Assembly (NCBI RefSeq): GCF_023555055.1
Contig: NZ_JAMJPL010000001.1
Location: forward strand, 372,001-436,000
Direction of reading: 5' to 3'
DNA: 64,000 bases
Origin: Marinobacter sp. ATCH36
Lineage (GTDB): Bacteria; Pseudomonadota; Gammaproteobacteria; Pseudomonadales; Oleiphilaceae
Under the pieces are notes generated by a model that made no database searches, was not told the origin of the DNA, and worked only from the letters and a program-made list of their open reading frames with translations. Shown here piece after piece: positions 1 through 8,429 of this stretch. How positions within the stretch are numbered: position 1 is the first letter of the stretch; each line of letters opens with the position of its first letter. The position numbers and the translations under genes are program-made.

Positions 1-151
1 AGGATGCAGTCTTGCCGATCGCGGAAAGCGCACGGTCCACACCCTGGCTGATCCAGGTTGTGGGTAACTCAGTGTGATGATGAAGAATTTCGTCGGTGTC
101 GGACACCGATGCCCGCCCACTCTGCGGTGAGCCTTTACCAGACACCGTCAT
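1..151 (-). CDS. dctQ: TRAP transporter small permease (DctQ), N-terminal part
   Basis: This is the first 50 codons of a gene that leaves the window at its left edge. The ATG at 151 is preceded by a GAGGA Shine-Dalgarno sequence. The visible protein has a polar, acidic N-terminus (about 35 residues) ending in TWISQGVDRALSAIGKTAS, which resembles the segment just before the first membrane helix of DctQ subunits. It lies 117 bases downstream of dctP on the same strand, the usual dctP-dctQ-dctM order. DctQ would be the four-helix membrane subunit joining DctM in a secondary, ion-gradient-driven transporter. The identity rests on context plus a short N-terminus. Confidence 0.6.
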   Translation of the reverse strand, partial: MTVSGKGSPQSGRASVSDTDEILHHHTELPTTWISQGVDRALSAIGKTAS

Positions 152-188
152 ACAGCAGTTCCTCGCTCAGAATGCCGATTGCGAAACA

Positions 189-212
189 AGGATGGCCCCG
201 AAGGGCCATCCT
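189..212 (-). terminator. UUCG-capped hairpin between dctP and dctQ
   Basis: A perfect 10-bp stem reads, on the minus strand, AGGATGGCCC, loop TTCG, GGGCCATCCT, which is the very stable C(UUCG)G tetraloop type. The following sequence has only a weak T-tract (TTGTTT). It probably acts as a leaky terminator or a 3' stabiliser that keeps dctP mRNA more abundant than dctQ and dctM. Confidence 0.7.
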
Positions 213-268
213 GACTTGGTTGGAGAACACCGGAGCTCGACCCGATGTCTCAGGACCAGCCTCGAACC

Positions 269-1321
269 CTAGAGATCGGAGGGAACATAGGCACGCTCGT
301 CCCAGACCTTGTAGGTTTCAAGGAACTCATTCTGGCTTTCGTAGACACGTTTGAAGTCCGCATCTTTAGCCGATTCCTGCTCCATCACTTTATCAGTAAC
401 CGCTTTCAGCTCTTTCAGAACTTCGCGGGGGATCTGGTCAGCCTGGACGCCTTTTTCCTGGAAGCCGGCCAGAACCGCACCGTTCTTGTACTCACCTTCG
501 GCCAGGCCAAGGGTGGTTGCAGCAGTACAGGAAGCGTCAACCAGCGCTTTCTGTGCGTCCGTGGTTTTGTTCCACTCGTCCTTGTTGATCAGCATGTACT
601 GGGCGGTAAACTGCTGGTGCCAACCAGGGAACAGGTTGTACTTGACCACCTGGTCGAAGCCAAGAAGCTGGTCAATAGCGGGCATGGAAAACTCAGTCGC
701 GTCGATGGTGCCTTTTTCCAGCGCCTGGTAAAGCTCACCACCGGGCATCATGGTGACAGAAGCTCCCAGTTCTTCCAGAATCTTGCCACCCAGGCCTGCA
801 AAGCGAATCTTCAGACCCTTGTAGTCTTCCAGTGTTTCGATGGGTTCGGAATACCAGCCTGCTGTTTCAGGCCCGATAATACCGCACAGCTGGGCGTGCA
901 CATCGAAGCCCTTGTTGGCATAGACTTCCTGCAGCATTTCATGGCCGCCACCATAGTAATACCAGGCCGTGTAGGCCCAGGGCTTCATGCCAAAGGGAAC
1001 AGCCGCAAACAGGGGAATCGCAGGAACCTTGCCCTGGTCATATCCGATCCAGGTATAGCCTGCTTCAACTTTGCCATCGGAAACCGACTGCAGGATATCG
1101 AAAGGTGGAACCAGCTTGCCGGGTTCATAGACACGAACCTGAATGCTGCCATCGGAAGCGGTGGTGAGGTTTTCGGCAACCCAGGCGCCGGGCGAGCCCA
1201 GGCCGGGCAAATTGGTGGCGAACGCGACCGGCATTTTCCAGCGCAAGTCATCCGCGAAAGCCGATCCTGTGGTCAGAGCGATCGCACCGGCAATACCGGT
1301 AAGGGCCTTGAAGAGTTTCAT
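269..1321 (-). CDS. dctP: TRAP transporter periplasmic substrate-binding protein (DctP/TakP-like)
   Basis: A 350-residue periplasmic solute-binding protein of the DctP family. The ATG at 1321 follows an AGGAGA Shine-Dalgarno and begins a clear signal peptide with predicted cleavage after AFA at residue 23. The mature protein has the TRAP-typical stretch KIRFAGLGG, whose arginine usually binds the substrate carboxylate, then PGGELYQALEKGTIDATE and FPGWHQQF, resembling the COG4663 (TakP/FcbT1) branch that binds 2-oxo or hydroxy acids. A sigma-54 promoter with two activator-type sites lies upstream, and a sigma-54 activator and a 3HB-oligomer hydrolase are next door. I infer uptake of 3-hydroxybutyrate or its oligomers, but substrate cannot be read from sequence alone. 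Confidence 0.88.
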   Translation of the reverse strand: MKLFKALTGIAGAIALTTGSAFADDLRWKMPVAFATNLPGLGSPGAWVAENLTTASDGSIQVRVYEPGKLVPPFDILQSVSDGKVEAGYTWIGYDQGKVPAIPLFAAVPFGMKPWAYTAWYYYGGGHEMLQEVYANKGFDVHAQLCGIIGPETAGWYSEPIETLEDYKGLKIRFAGLGGKILEELGASVTMMPGGELYQALEKGTIDATEFSMPAIDQLLGFDQVVKYNLFPGWHQQFTAQYMLINKDEWNKTTDAQKALVDASCTAATTLGLAEGEYKNGAVLAGFQEKGVQADQIPREVLKELKAVTDKVMEQESAKDADFKRVYESQNEFLETYKVWDERAYVPSDL

Positions 1322-1497
1322 TGGTAAGTCTCCTAGCATTGTTGTTGTATTCGGCCAAACAGGAATATTCCAGCAGGCCTGATCCAAGTGTAGTCAGACA
1401 TCGCAGGAAACGGGACGGACAAGTAAATTATTTTCGGGTCCAACGAAAGCGCCAGTCTTGTTTTCTGCGTTGTTCTGACGTCCTGCGCCCGGGATAT

Positions 1498-1513
1498 AGC
1501 AGACACTGTGCCA
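1498..1513 (-). promoter_or_regulatory. sigma-54 (-24/-12) promoter of dctP
   Basis: On the minus strand the sequence is TGGCACAGTGTCTGCT. It matches the RpoN consensus TGGCACG-N4-TTGCW at the invariant GG (-24) and GC (-12) with exactly 10 bases between them. Transcription would start near 1487. An RpoN-type activator gene directly upstream and paired upstream sites make it convincing. Confidence 0.75.
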
Positions 1514-1576
1514 ATCAAACTTTTAATCTATTTATCAAACAGATAGAAATATTAAGTGAAAGAGGAAATTGCAAAT

Positions 1577-1594
1577 AGTCCGGAATCCCGGACA
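1577..1594. promoter_or_regulatory. Activator-binding site, TGTCC-N8-GGACA type (copy 1)
   Basis: The sequence is AGTCC, eight bases, GGACA, an inverted repeat. It lies about 70 bases upstream of the dctP -24 element. Its centre is 63 bases (six helical turns) from the next copy at 1640-1657, as expected for enhancer sites on one face of the helix. Confidence 0.6.
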
Positions 1595-1639
1595 GAGTTA
1601 GCCTTCAGTCGTAGGGGTTTGTACGGATCGCGGGACAGC

Positions 1640-1657
1640 TGTCCTGGTTTCAGGACA
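1640..1657. promoter_or_regulatory. Activator-binding site, TGTCC-N8-GGACA type (copy 2)
   Basis: A perfect TGTCC-N8-GGACA match that overlaps the stop codon of the activator gene (1650-1652). Its left half also forms the 12-base palindrome GGACAGCTGTCC at 1633-1644, so an additional half-site may be present. Confidence 0.6.
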
Positions 1658-3062
1658 GTTTGGCCAGCTTCTCATAAAGCACTGACCGTGAAATTCCCAG
1701 CAGCTTGGCCGCGCGGGTCCGGTTTCCGCGGCTTGCCACCAGTGCCTCTTCAATAGCCTGCGACTCTGCATCGGCCAGGGTTTTAGCAAGTGGGCGCACC
1801 GGCTGCGGCATTAACGAAGAGGCTGGCCGGTTGCCGCTGCGGGGTAACACCTTGAAGATGGCGTCTGCATCCAGTAAACCACCATCCTCACCCATGGTCA
1901 GGGCCCGCTCGAGGACATTACGCAGTTCACGTATATTGCCTGGCCAGTCATATCCACCCAGGGCGGCGACACCGGCATCGGTGATCTCCCCTCTCATTTC
2001 CAGGCCGTCGCAAATCTCTCCCAACAACGCCTCACACAAAACCCCCAGATCCGCCAGCCGATCACGAAGCGGGGGTATGGGTATTTCCAGCACATTCAAA
2101 CGGTAATACAGGTCCGAACGGAATTCTCCCTCGGCGATCATTGCTTCCAGGTTCCGGCTGGTCGCGGCAATGACACGCACATCCACCGATGCCACCTTGT
2201 TTGAGCCCAACGGCTCGATTTCACCTTCCTGCAACGCTCTCAGCAACTTGGCCTGCAGCGGTAGCGGCATGTCGCCGACTTCGTCCAGGAACAGCGTGCC
2301 ACCGTTAGCCAGCTGGAATTTACCTTCGCGGGTACGACGATCGGCGCCCGTGTAGGCACCTGGCGCAACGCCAAAAAACTCGGCTTCCAGGAGATTGTCT
2401 GGAATGGCGGCAACGTTTACCCCCACAAACGGCTTTTCAGAACGTACGGAGACGGAATGAATCGCCTGGGCCAGGACCTCCTTGCCGGTGCCGGTCTCAC
2501 CCAGAAGCAACACGGGCATATCACGGCCAGCTGCGAGCCGGGCCCGGCGTTTGACCTCCAGGGCTGCCGGGCTGGCACCAACAAAGTCGGCGAGGTTATA
2601 GCGGGTTCCACGGGCCTTTTTGGCCAGCGCCTTGCGGGCAGCCGCGAGATCCTGATGCAGGCGACGATACTTGGCCACCAGCGGCGTCAGCGGTTGCAGA
2701 TCGTCATACAGCACAAACGCTACCGCCCCCATGATCTGTCCGTCGTCATCGTAAAAAGGCAAACGGGTAACCACCAGCTGTTGCTGGTTATGTTCCATGA
2801 TATCAAGCAGCAGCGGTTTCCCCGTTTCGACCACCTCCGGCATCCGTGTGTGCGGAATCACCTGACGGACCAGCTTGCCAATGACGGACTGGGGATCGCC
2901 CAGCCCCAGCAGGTGCGAATAACTGCTGTTGATCCAGGTAATACGGGTTTCGTGGTCAACGGCAATGGCCCCTGCACTGGCTTCTTCAAACATCGGGAAC
3001 AGGGCTTCGATCAGGTCCCTGGTCAGGCCACTCTTGTTTTTATCTGTAAACAGCTCTGTCAT
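1650..3062 (-). CDS. Sigma-54-dependent activator with PAS sensor domain (HbcR-like)
   Basis: An enhancer-binding protein of about 470 residues in three parts: an N-terminal PAS-type sensor (about residues 15-130), an AAA+ domain, and a Fis-type helix-turn-helix at the C-terminus (NRTRAAKLLGISRSVLYEKL). The AAA+ domain has Walker A GETGTGKE, a GAYTGA loop (the tyrosine variant of GAFTGA that contacts sigma-54), Walker B FLDEVGDM and the arginine finger region FRSDLYYRLN. The frame stays open to 3170 with candidate ATGs at 3095 and 3062. None has a strong Shine-Dalgarno, and I chose 3062 because the sensor fold begins soon after it. By analogy with HbcR of Pseudomonas it probably activates 3-hydroxybutyrate use. 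The ligand is inferred from the neighbours. Confidence 0.88.
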   Translation of the reverse strand: MTELFTDKNKSGLTRDLIEALFPMFEEASAGAIAVDHETRITWINSSYSHLLGLGDPQSVIGKLVRQVIPHTRMPEVVETGKPLLLDIMEHNQQQLVVTRLPFYDDDGQIMGAVAFVLYDDLQPLTPLVAKYRRLHQDLAAARKALAKKARGTRYNLADFVGASPAALEVKRRARLAAGRDMPVLLLGETGTGKEVLAQAIHSVSVRSEKPFVGVNVAAIPDNLLEAEFFGVAPGAYTGADRRTREGKFQLANGGTLFLDEVGDMPLPLQAKLLRALQEGEIEPLGSNKVASVDVRVIAATSRNLEAMIAEGEFRSDLYYRLNVLEIPIPPLRDRLADLGVLCEALLGEICDGLEMRGEITDAGVAALGGYDWPGNIRELRNVLERALTMGEDGGLLDADAIFKVLPRSGNRPASSLMPQPVRPLAKTLADAESQAIEEALVASRGNRTRAAKLLGISRSVLYEKLAKLS

Positions 3063-3209
3063 GTACCCTGTACCACCGGGTTGGATAATATTCATGGCAA
3101 TACCCATGGCACCCGGCGAACCGGGTGCAGTGACGGAAGTATATGGCGCCCCCGGAACGGGGGCAAACAAAGCCGGCCGTTAACCTGAACGGGCCGGCTA
3201 ACAGGCGCT

Positions 3210-5318
3210 TCAGTCCGGGATCTGTACCTGGTCATCACTGAACAGGATAAGGTCGCCGGCATCCGGACTTGCCGCGATCGGGGTCAGGTTGTCAGCGGAC
3301 AGGGGTGTTGAGGTGTTGCCTCGTGGCACGGTTCTGACCACCTGGCTCGGGGGTAACGCCTGCTTGTCGGCAAGGTTCGCCCAAACCAGATCAAGCGCCT
3401 GGAAGAAGTAGTGGTGCAGGGGCACGTACCGGTCCGCGATGCCCGGAAATCCGTTCAGAACATCCAGATGGTGGGCATTGAGAATTTCATAGTACCGCAG
3501 CTTGCTGTCACTACCTTCAACCCGTTGATTGAGGCCAAAATAGGGCCGGGATGTGTGGTTGATCGGCAGGATGGCATCAGCGCGTCCGGTCACAAAAACC
3601 GTGGGCTTACCCTGCAGGTCACCGGTGGCTCTCACCTGCTCGATGCCATCGGCAATGCGCTCCGACATATCAGCCGCGTCGCCTGTCAGCGGCTCATCGG
3701 CAACGATGTCCCTACCCACCGCAAGGCTCCTCAGGCATAGCAGCGCATCCAGGCCATAATCCTGCTGGCTGGTACTGGGCGAGGCACTGGCCGCAAGGTT
3801 GGTGGGCTGGCCTTCCGCTTTGTCGTAAACCAGGTTCACCCCGGCACTGGGTGGAATACCATTACTTGCGGAAAATAGCGCAGCTTCCTGAGCGCCACTG
3901 ATCGGCGTAACCGCTCCGTCAGCTCCCGTGGCCGCCAGGCTGATATCACACAGCCGGTCTTCCACCCCGGCCTCGCCATAGGCGTTGGCGTAGGTCATGG
4001 AAATACTCTGGGCCACCGCCAAACCGAAATGGATGGGTGCCAGCAGGTTCTGCTCCGGCTGGATGCCCACTTCCTCGTTCAGAATACGCAGCGCATCGGA
4101 GGCACGCTCTTTGGTGTCAGCACCGCTTACCAAATTCTTGTTGGCCAGCGAGTTACAGATATTCTCCGCCACGGTGAAGTTGTTGAACGTGGCATTCAGG
4201 GGGGCGACATCGCGGACTTCCAGTGCGATATTCGCACAGCCCTGGTACACCGCCAGCGCAGTGGTGTAATCCAGCAGGCTACGGCTGTGCTCGGCAAGCG
4301 CCGGACCGTTGCCCTGACGTATGGTGAAGCTGGTATCCACCTGCGGATTGACGTTGGGTTCCGAGACCGCAACACCGTCAATCAAACCGCTGTCGTCCAG
4401 TTCCGCCGCGCGGACAGAGGCACCGCCACCGTTGGATACGCTGGAGGCGATCACCAGGGTGTTCTTCGGCTTCACTTTGATAACCTTGCGACCGTTACCG
4501 GTTTCCTGTCCGAACTTCTCATTCAGAATGTAAAAGCCAAATTCAATGGACTGAAGCACATGCCGGCCCCAATCCGCTTCCGGGTTGGCTTTTGAATGAG
4601 CATGCTTATAAGCGAGGCGGTCTGGCCACTTGGCGTTAAAGTCTGCTCTTTCCTGATCGTCCAGGTCGGCACGGAACTGCACCGGCTCATCGTCCTGGGT
4701 CAGGGTGCCATCGATACGCTGAGCCGCATTGGTGGCCAGGTTGTGAGAGCCGGTACCGGTGCCCTTGTCGGTGTAGACCACCGCACAGCCTTTCTTCAGC
4801 CCCCATTCCCCGGCGGTGCCAATGGCACCGTAAATACCACGGGAGCCCGACGAAGGCGCTGTAATCATGCAGGCCTGCTTGGGATCGAAACTGTCCGGTA
4901 CCTGGACCATAACGGTAACGGGTACATCACTGCCCTCGACGGACATATAGGCCAGGTGCTCTTCTCCAGAAACCAGCCCGTCACCGCCGTTGCCTACCTG
5001 GGGCCCGAAAAACTCGCCATACCCACCGCCGGGAACGGTATCCACCAGGGCGCGATAGTTGTTGTAAATTGCTAGCGTCCGCAGTTCCTCCGGCGTGGGA
5101 TTGAGGGGATCATCGAATGCCGGTGCGGGTGTACTGGCAAGGCCACTGGCACCAAGCCCACCGGTCAGCAGGTCATTGGTCATGCCATCGTAATGGCTGG
5201 ACTGAATATCTCCCTGAATGAAATCCGGGAGCTGATTGAAAGGAGAATTGCCATCTTTACAGGCAGACACGGTTAACGTGACCGCCCCAATCAACGTGCA
5301 TTGCAGTAGTGTTTTCAT
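3210..5318 (-). CDS. 3-hydroxybutyrate oligomer hydrolase, lipoprotein form
   Basis: A 702-residue member of the D-(-)-3-hydroxybutyrate oligomer hydrolase family (3HBOH), which cuts short PHB oligomers to 3-hydroxybutyrate. The N-terminus is a lipoprotein signal with lipobox VSAC and cysteine 20, so the enzyme is probably anchored on the outside of a membrane. The family motif [12 protein letters not shown] carries the predicted nucleophilic serine. [17 protein letters not shown] and [17 protein letters not shown] are also family-like, and length is typical. An AGGGA Shine-Dalgarno precedes the ATG at 5318. A sigma-54 promoter (5395-5410) and three operator copies lie upstream, matching those of dctP. 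With the TRAP transporter it suggests extracellular or periplasmic oligomer cleavage followed by monomer uptake. Confidence 0.88.
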   Translation of the reverse strand: MKTLLQCTLIGAVTLTVSACKDGNSPFNQLPDFIQGDIQSSHYDGMTNDLLTGGLGASGLASTPAPAFDDPLNPTPEELRTLAIYNNYRALVDTVPGGGYGEFFGPQVGNGGDGLVSGEEHLAYMSVEGSDVPVTVMVQVPDSFDPKQACMITAPSSGSRGIYGAIGTAGEWGLKKGCAVVYTDKGTGTGSHNLATNAAQRIDGTLTQDDEPVQFRADLDDQERADFNAKWPDRLAYKHAHSKANPEADWGRHVLQSIEFGFYILNEKFGQETGNGRKVIKVKPKNTLVIASSVSNGGGASVRAAELDDSGLIDGVAVSEPNVNPQVDTSFTIRQGNGPALAEHSRSLLDYTTALAVYQGCANIALEVRDVAPLNATFNNFTVAENICNSLANKNLVSGADTKERASDALRILNEEVGIQPEQNLLAPIHFGLAVAQSISMTYANAYGEAGVEDRLCDISLAATGADGAVTPISGAQEAALFSASNGIPPSAGVNLVYDKAEGQPTNLAASASPSTSQQDYGLDALLCLRSLAVGRDIVADEPLTGDAADMSERIADGIEQVRATGDLQGKPTVFVTGRADAILPINHTSRPYFGLNQRVEGSDSKLRYYEILNAHHLDVLNGFPGIADRYVPLHHYFFQALDLVWANLADKQALPPSQVVRTVPRGNTSTPLSADNLTPIAASPDAGDLILFSDDQVQIPD

Positions 5319-5394
5319 GATTTTTCCCTGTTGTTTTTGTTAGACACGGGAACCCGGCGCACAAAAAACACACCAGGCACCACTGTTGGGCCCA

Positions 5395-5410
5395 TGCGTA
5401 TCCTGTGCCA
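5395..5410 (-). promoter_or_regulatory. sigma-54 (-24/-12) promoter of the 3HB-oligomer hydrolase gene
   Basis: The minus strand reads TGGCACAGGATACGCA, with the invariant GG and GC separated by 10 bases and a perfect TGGCAC -24 block. Its -24 half is identical to that of the dctP promoter (TGGCACA). Transcription would start near 5384, giving a leader of about 66 bases. Confidence 0.7.
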
Positions 5411-5471
5411 AAAAAGCAAGCTGTTGATATGAAATGTATTTTAGGAAATTACTGACGGGCTACGACATCGG

Positions 5472-5489
5472 TTTCCGGATGGCCGGACA
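5472..5489. promoter_or_regulatory. Activator-binding site, TGTCC-N8-GGACA type (copy 3)
   Basis: TTTCC, eight bases, GGACA: one mismatch to the inverted-repeat motif. It lies about 60 bases upstream of the hydrolase -24 element. Confidence 0.5.
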
Positions 5490-5542
5490 GTGACATTGTA
5501 AAAAACAGGCTCTGAAGCCCACCAAAGGCGGCTCTATAGCGA

Positions 5543-5560
5543 TGTCCGGAAAAAAGGACA
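5543..5560. promoter_or_regulatory. Activator-binding site, TGTCC-N8-GGACA type (copy 4)
   Basis: A perfect TGTCC-N8-GGACA match about 135 bases upstream of the hydrolase sigma-54 promoter, within the usual range for enhancer-binding proteins. Confidence 0.6.
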
Positions 5561-5561
5561 C

Positions 5562-5579
5562 TGTATTAATATCCGGACA
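5562..5579. promoter_or_regulatory. Activator-binding site, degenerate (copy 5)
   Basis: TGTAT, eight bases, GGACA: one half-site is intact and the other degenerate. It follows copy 4 after a single base, so the two may form a high-affinity tandem site. Confidence 0.4.
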
Positions 5580-5662
5580 CTCGACACTGATTGGTGAAAA
5601 GCATCCACAAACAGGGTCCTCTCGTATTGGTTTCTGTAGCCAGTCCCACTGATGGAGCCACG

Positions 5663-6580
5663 ATGAATACCTTACGCCTGCTGGCCATTGTTGCCGGTGC
5701 GGCATTGACCGCCTGCGCTTCCCATGAGAACGCACCGGAACAATCCGTTCCAAAGCCGGAAACCGGTTTTGAGACACAGTCAAATATTACGTTCTCACCG
5801 GACGGCTGGCCCCAGTCCCTGCAGGCGGATCTTTACCTGCCGCGAGGGGAAAAACCGATGCCAGCAGCGCTGCTGGTTCATGGTGGCGGCTGGGAGCGGC
5901 GCTCACGAGAAGACATGAACTGGATTGCCGAACACCTTGCCAGCCGGGGTTTTGCGGTGATGAACATCGACTACCGGTTTGCACCAGAGTACACCTTCCC
6001 GGCCCAGCTGTATGACCTGCAGGTGGCCATGAGCTGGCTCCACAGCCAGGCAGATACCCACCACCTGGACCGGAACGCGATCAGTGCATTCGGGTTTTCA
6101 TCCGGTGCCCACCTGGTCAGCCTGATGGCCCTGGTCGCAGAGTCCGGACATCCGCTAAATCAGCCCCACGGCGGGGAGCACGCCAAACCAGTGGCCGTTG
6201 TTGCCGGTGGCCTGCCGGGCGATCTCCGGGCCTTCGGCTCCGGAAAACTGATCCGTCAGTTTCTCGATGGCGAACAGGAGGACATTCCCGGTGTCTACCA
6301 GGCAGCCTCTCCGATCACCCATATCACCACTGGGGCACCGCCTTTCTTTCTGTTCCATGGTGCTCAGGACATGCTGGTACCCGCCAGCCAGGCGAAGGAG
6401 TTCCGGGCTCGCCTGACAGATCATGGCGTTGAGAGCGAGTTGTACCTGATGCATCTGCGGGGCCATATAACCAGCTTCCTGACCGCCGGCGATGCCGTTG
6501 AAAAAGCCACGGACTTTCTGGCCCGACACTCTGAGAACAGCAATCAGGTCAGCAAAGCAAAAGATCAGAGGGGCAACTAA
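5663..6580 (+). CDS. Alpha/beta-hydrolase esterase, putative lipoprotein
   Basis: A 305-residue alpha/beta-hydrolase of the hormone-sensitive-lipase-like / carboxylesterase group. The ATG at 5663 follows GGAG and starts a lipoprotein signal with lipobox LTAC (cysteine 18). Catalytic features in order are the oxyanion-hole motif HGGGW, the nucleophile elbow GFSSGAH, an aspartate region in GAQDMLVPASQ and a C-terminal histidine in LRGHITSF. It is transcribed away from the 3HB-oligomer hydrolase across a shared control region, which suggests it may act on short esters in the same scavenging pathway, but the substrate is not evident. Its stop overlaps the convergent neighbour by a few bases. Confidence 0.82.
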   Translation: MNTLRLLAIVAGAALTACASHENAPEQSVPKPETGFETQSNITFSPDGWPQSLQADLYLPRGEKPMPAALLVHGGGWERRSREDMNWIAEHLASRGFAVMNIDYRFAPEYTFPAQLYDLQVAMSWLHSQADTHHLDRNAISAFGFSSGAHLVSLMALVAESGHPLNQPHGGEHAKPVAVVAGGLPGDLRAFGSGKLIRQFLDGEQEDIPGVYQAASPITHITTGAPPFFLFHGAQDMLVPASQAKEFRARLTDHGVESELYLMHLRGHITSFLTAGDAVEKATDFLARHSENSNQVSKAKDQRGN

Positions 6581-6936
6581 ATCGTAATAAACGGCGCCAC
6601 GGTGAGCCCCAGGATAACCAGGATAGCGAGGCACGCCGCGATGGTGGTTACCGGCCTATGGCGCAACCGAAACCAGAATCCTCCGGTCCGCCCTTCCTCG
6701 AGATCTCTCTCGTACGCGACACGTTGACGTTGCAGACGTTCCCGCTGATAGTCATCCAGCAGCTCCCTGGCACGCCTGGCCTCATCGTTATCATGAACCC
6801 AGAAACCGCCCATGCTGATGCCCCAGCGGCTCGGTGGGGTTTCGTAATAGGGCACTTCATGGGCCTCGAACAACTCGCGGATTTCATCCGCTTCGTCATC
6901 GGGAACGTGACGCAGGTTCATGAGGTGGTTGGTCAT
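6577..6936 (-). CDS. DUF6164-like small membrane protein
   Basis: A 119-residue protein. The first ~80 residues are polar and contain a domain like signal-transducing DUF2007-type folds (EIRELFEAHEVPYYET, then GISMGGFWVHDNDEARRARELLDDYQRERLQ). A single membrane segment (TIAACLAILVILGLTVAPFI) closes the C-terminus, so the domain should face the cytoplasm. I place it in the DUF6164 family from pattern recognition, and no function is known to me. The start could also be Met6 (MNLRHVPDD). It overlaps the convergent esterase stop by four bases. Confidence 0.75.
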   Translation of the reverse strand: MTNHLMNLRHVPDDEADEIRELFEAHEVPYYETPPSRWGISMGGFWVHDNDEARRARELLDDYQRERLQRQRVAYERDLEEGRTGGFWFRLRHRPVTTIAACLAILVILGLTVAPFITI

Positions 6937-7019
6937 GGTATGTCTGGCACCGAATTATGAGATACCCTTATCCTAGCATTCCGGGAAGGTTCTCACCGCC
7001 CAGTTCACCAGGATAATCA

Positions 7020-8429
7020 ATGCCAGACAGCGCTATTCGACGATTACTGGAGTTTGACGAGCAGGTTCAGCGAGACAGCGACCAGAGCGCGGCTTTCCTG
7101 CACCGGCGCGACCGCCGGTTCGCCCTGGATTGCCGCGACAAGGGTCTGTCGCCCGACCCGGAGTTGTGGCTTCAGCACGTTCGCAGACTGCGGGCGCCGT
7201 TATCCACCGACGATCCCATGCGCCCGTGGCGACACCTGACCACAGGCTTTGCACTTGTCGGACTGATCACCGGCGTATTGGCGATGCTGGGGCTGCTGTT
7301 CTACGAGGGCGGCCAGCGAATCAACCTCACGGTTATCCTGGCCTTTGTACTGCTCCAATGCCTGCTTGCCGCGATTACGACCATCCAGGCATTTGCTGGC
7401 TGGCAGCCCTGGGGCTGGCTGTTACGGAAGTTTGCCGGGGCGAATCCGACCGGTGCACTACGGCCGTTGCAGCCCATGCTGATGGCTCGCGCGGCCCACA
7501 CCGGCGGACTGATGTTCGGAATCGCCGGATTGTTCACCCTTTTGGTGCTGGTGGTGATTCAGGATCTTGCCTTTGGCTGGAGCACGACCCTGAAAACGGG
7601 TTCCGACACTTATTACAATCTGTTGGTTACGCTGGCCGCGCCATGGCAGAACCTTTGGCCCGCAGCAGTACCCGACAGGGAGCTAGTGGATGCCACCCGG
7701 TTTTTCCGCAGCGATAACGGTGGTACTGCTGATCCTGCGCTCTGGGGGCGCTGGTGGCCTTTTGTTGCCATGGTATGGGCCACTTATGTCATTTTGCCCC
7801 GGCTCGTGCTACTGGCACTGGCAGCAGTCCATCCGGGCATGCGTGCCCGCAGGGAACTGGCCAGACACCCCGGCAGGATCGCCCTGCAGTACCGGATGGA
7901 AACCCCCGCTCTGGACACCGGCAACCGTCACAACGATGCTGCAGACCAGCCAGACACGAGCACATCCGGGCAACTGCATCCGCTGCCCGGCGGACAGGTA
8001 CTTATCCGCTGGGCAGGTGCCGGTGAGCCGGAACTCCCTGACGCTCTGGCGGCTGGTTATCGCGACATTCATTCCGCAGGTGGCAATGCGCCGCTTCAGC
8101 ATGACAACAGCGTCATCCACACCGCTGGAAAGCTTCTTGCTGCCAGTTCCAACCCTGCAGCGGTGGTGGTTACCCGCAGCTGGGAACCACCTACCGGTGA
8201 ATTGGCGGACTTTCTGCGTGAAGCCCGCAAGTCCTGGCCGGCAACCACTCTCATTGCCCTTGTACCCATGGCAGCGGAAACGGACCAATCGCCACCTGTT
8301 CATCAGGTAAGCCAATGGCTGCGGTTTGCAGAAAGATGCGGAGATAGCCGGATCGTAGTCAGCTCGCCGGACATGACCTCACCGGAAACCCGCATACACC
8401 GTGCATTGCAGAATGAGTACAGAGAATGA
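7020..8429 (+). CDS. DUF2868 membrane protein
   Basis: A 469-residue membrane protein of the DUF2868 family. It has an N-terminal soluble part (RRLLEFDEQVQRDSDQ, typical of the family), four or so membrane segments between about residues 75 and 270 (two close together near 75-125, one near 165-185, one near 245-265), and a C-terminal cytoplasmic part of about 190 residues. Its stop overlaps the start of the DUF3482 GTPase gene by ATGA, so translation is coupled and the two products probably form a complex at the inner membrane. No biochemical role is known to me. Confidence 0.82.
   Translation: MPDSAIRRLLEFDEQVQRDSDQSAAFLHRRDRRFALDCRDKGLSPDPELWLQHVRRLRAPLSTDDPMRPWRHLTTGFALVGLITGVLAMLGLLFYEGGQRINLTVILAFVLLQCLLAAITTIQAFAGWQPWGWLLRKFAGANPTGALRPLQPMLMARAAHTGGLMFGIAGLFTLLVLVVIQDLAFGWSTTLKTGSDTYYNLLVTLAAPWQNLWPAAVPDRELVDATRFFRSDNGGTADPALWGRWWPFVAMVWATYVILPRLVLLALAAVHPGMRARRELARHPGRIALQYRMETPALDTGNRHNDAADQPDTSTSGQLHPLPGGQVLIRWAGAGEPELPDALAAGYRDIHSAGGNAPLQHDNSVIHTAGKLLAASSNPAAVVVTRSWEPPTGELADFLREARKSWPATTLIALVPMAAETDQSPPVHQVSQWLRFAERCGDSRIVVSSPDMTSPETRIHRALQNEYRE

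Larger units (their letters stand above)
1322..1649 (-). promoter_or_regulatory. dctP control region
   Basis: This 328-base non-coding gap between the activator gene and dctP holds one sigma-54 promoter (1498-1513), about 165 bases of untranslated leader, and the operator copies at 1577-1594 and 1640-1657 (the second starts in the gap and overlaps the last codon and stop of the activator gene). No open reading frame in it looks real. Confidence 0.6.
5319..5662. promoter_or_regulatory. Divergent control region of 3HB-oligomer hydrolase and esterase
   Basis: This 344-base gap separates the divergent hydrolase (minus) and esterase (plus). It holds the sigma-54 promoter at 5395-5410 and three TGTCC-N8-GGACA-type sites between 5472 and 5579. 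I found no GG-N10-GC element on the plus strand for the esterase, so whether that gene is co-regulated is open. Confidence 0.6.

Noticed and set aside
245..1327. 360-codon plus-strand frame over dctP
   Set aside because: It is the shadow of dctP, which has a signal peptide, Shine-Dalgarno and family motifs on the other strand.
5580..5662. sigma-54 promoter for the esterase gene on the plus strand
   Set aside because: The TTGG and GC pairs present do not have the required 10-base spacing.
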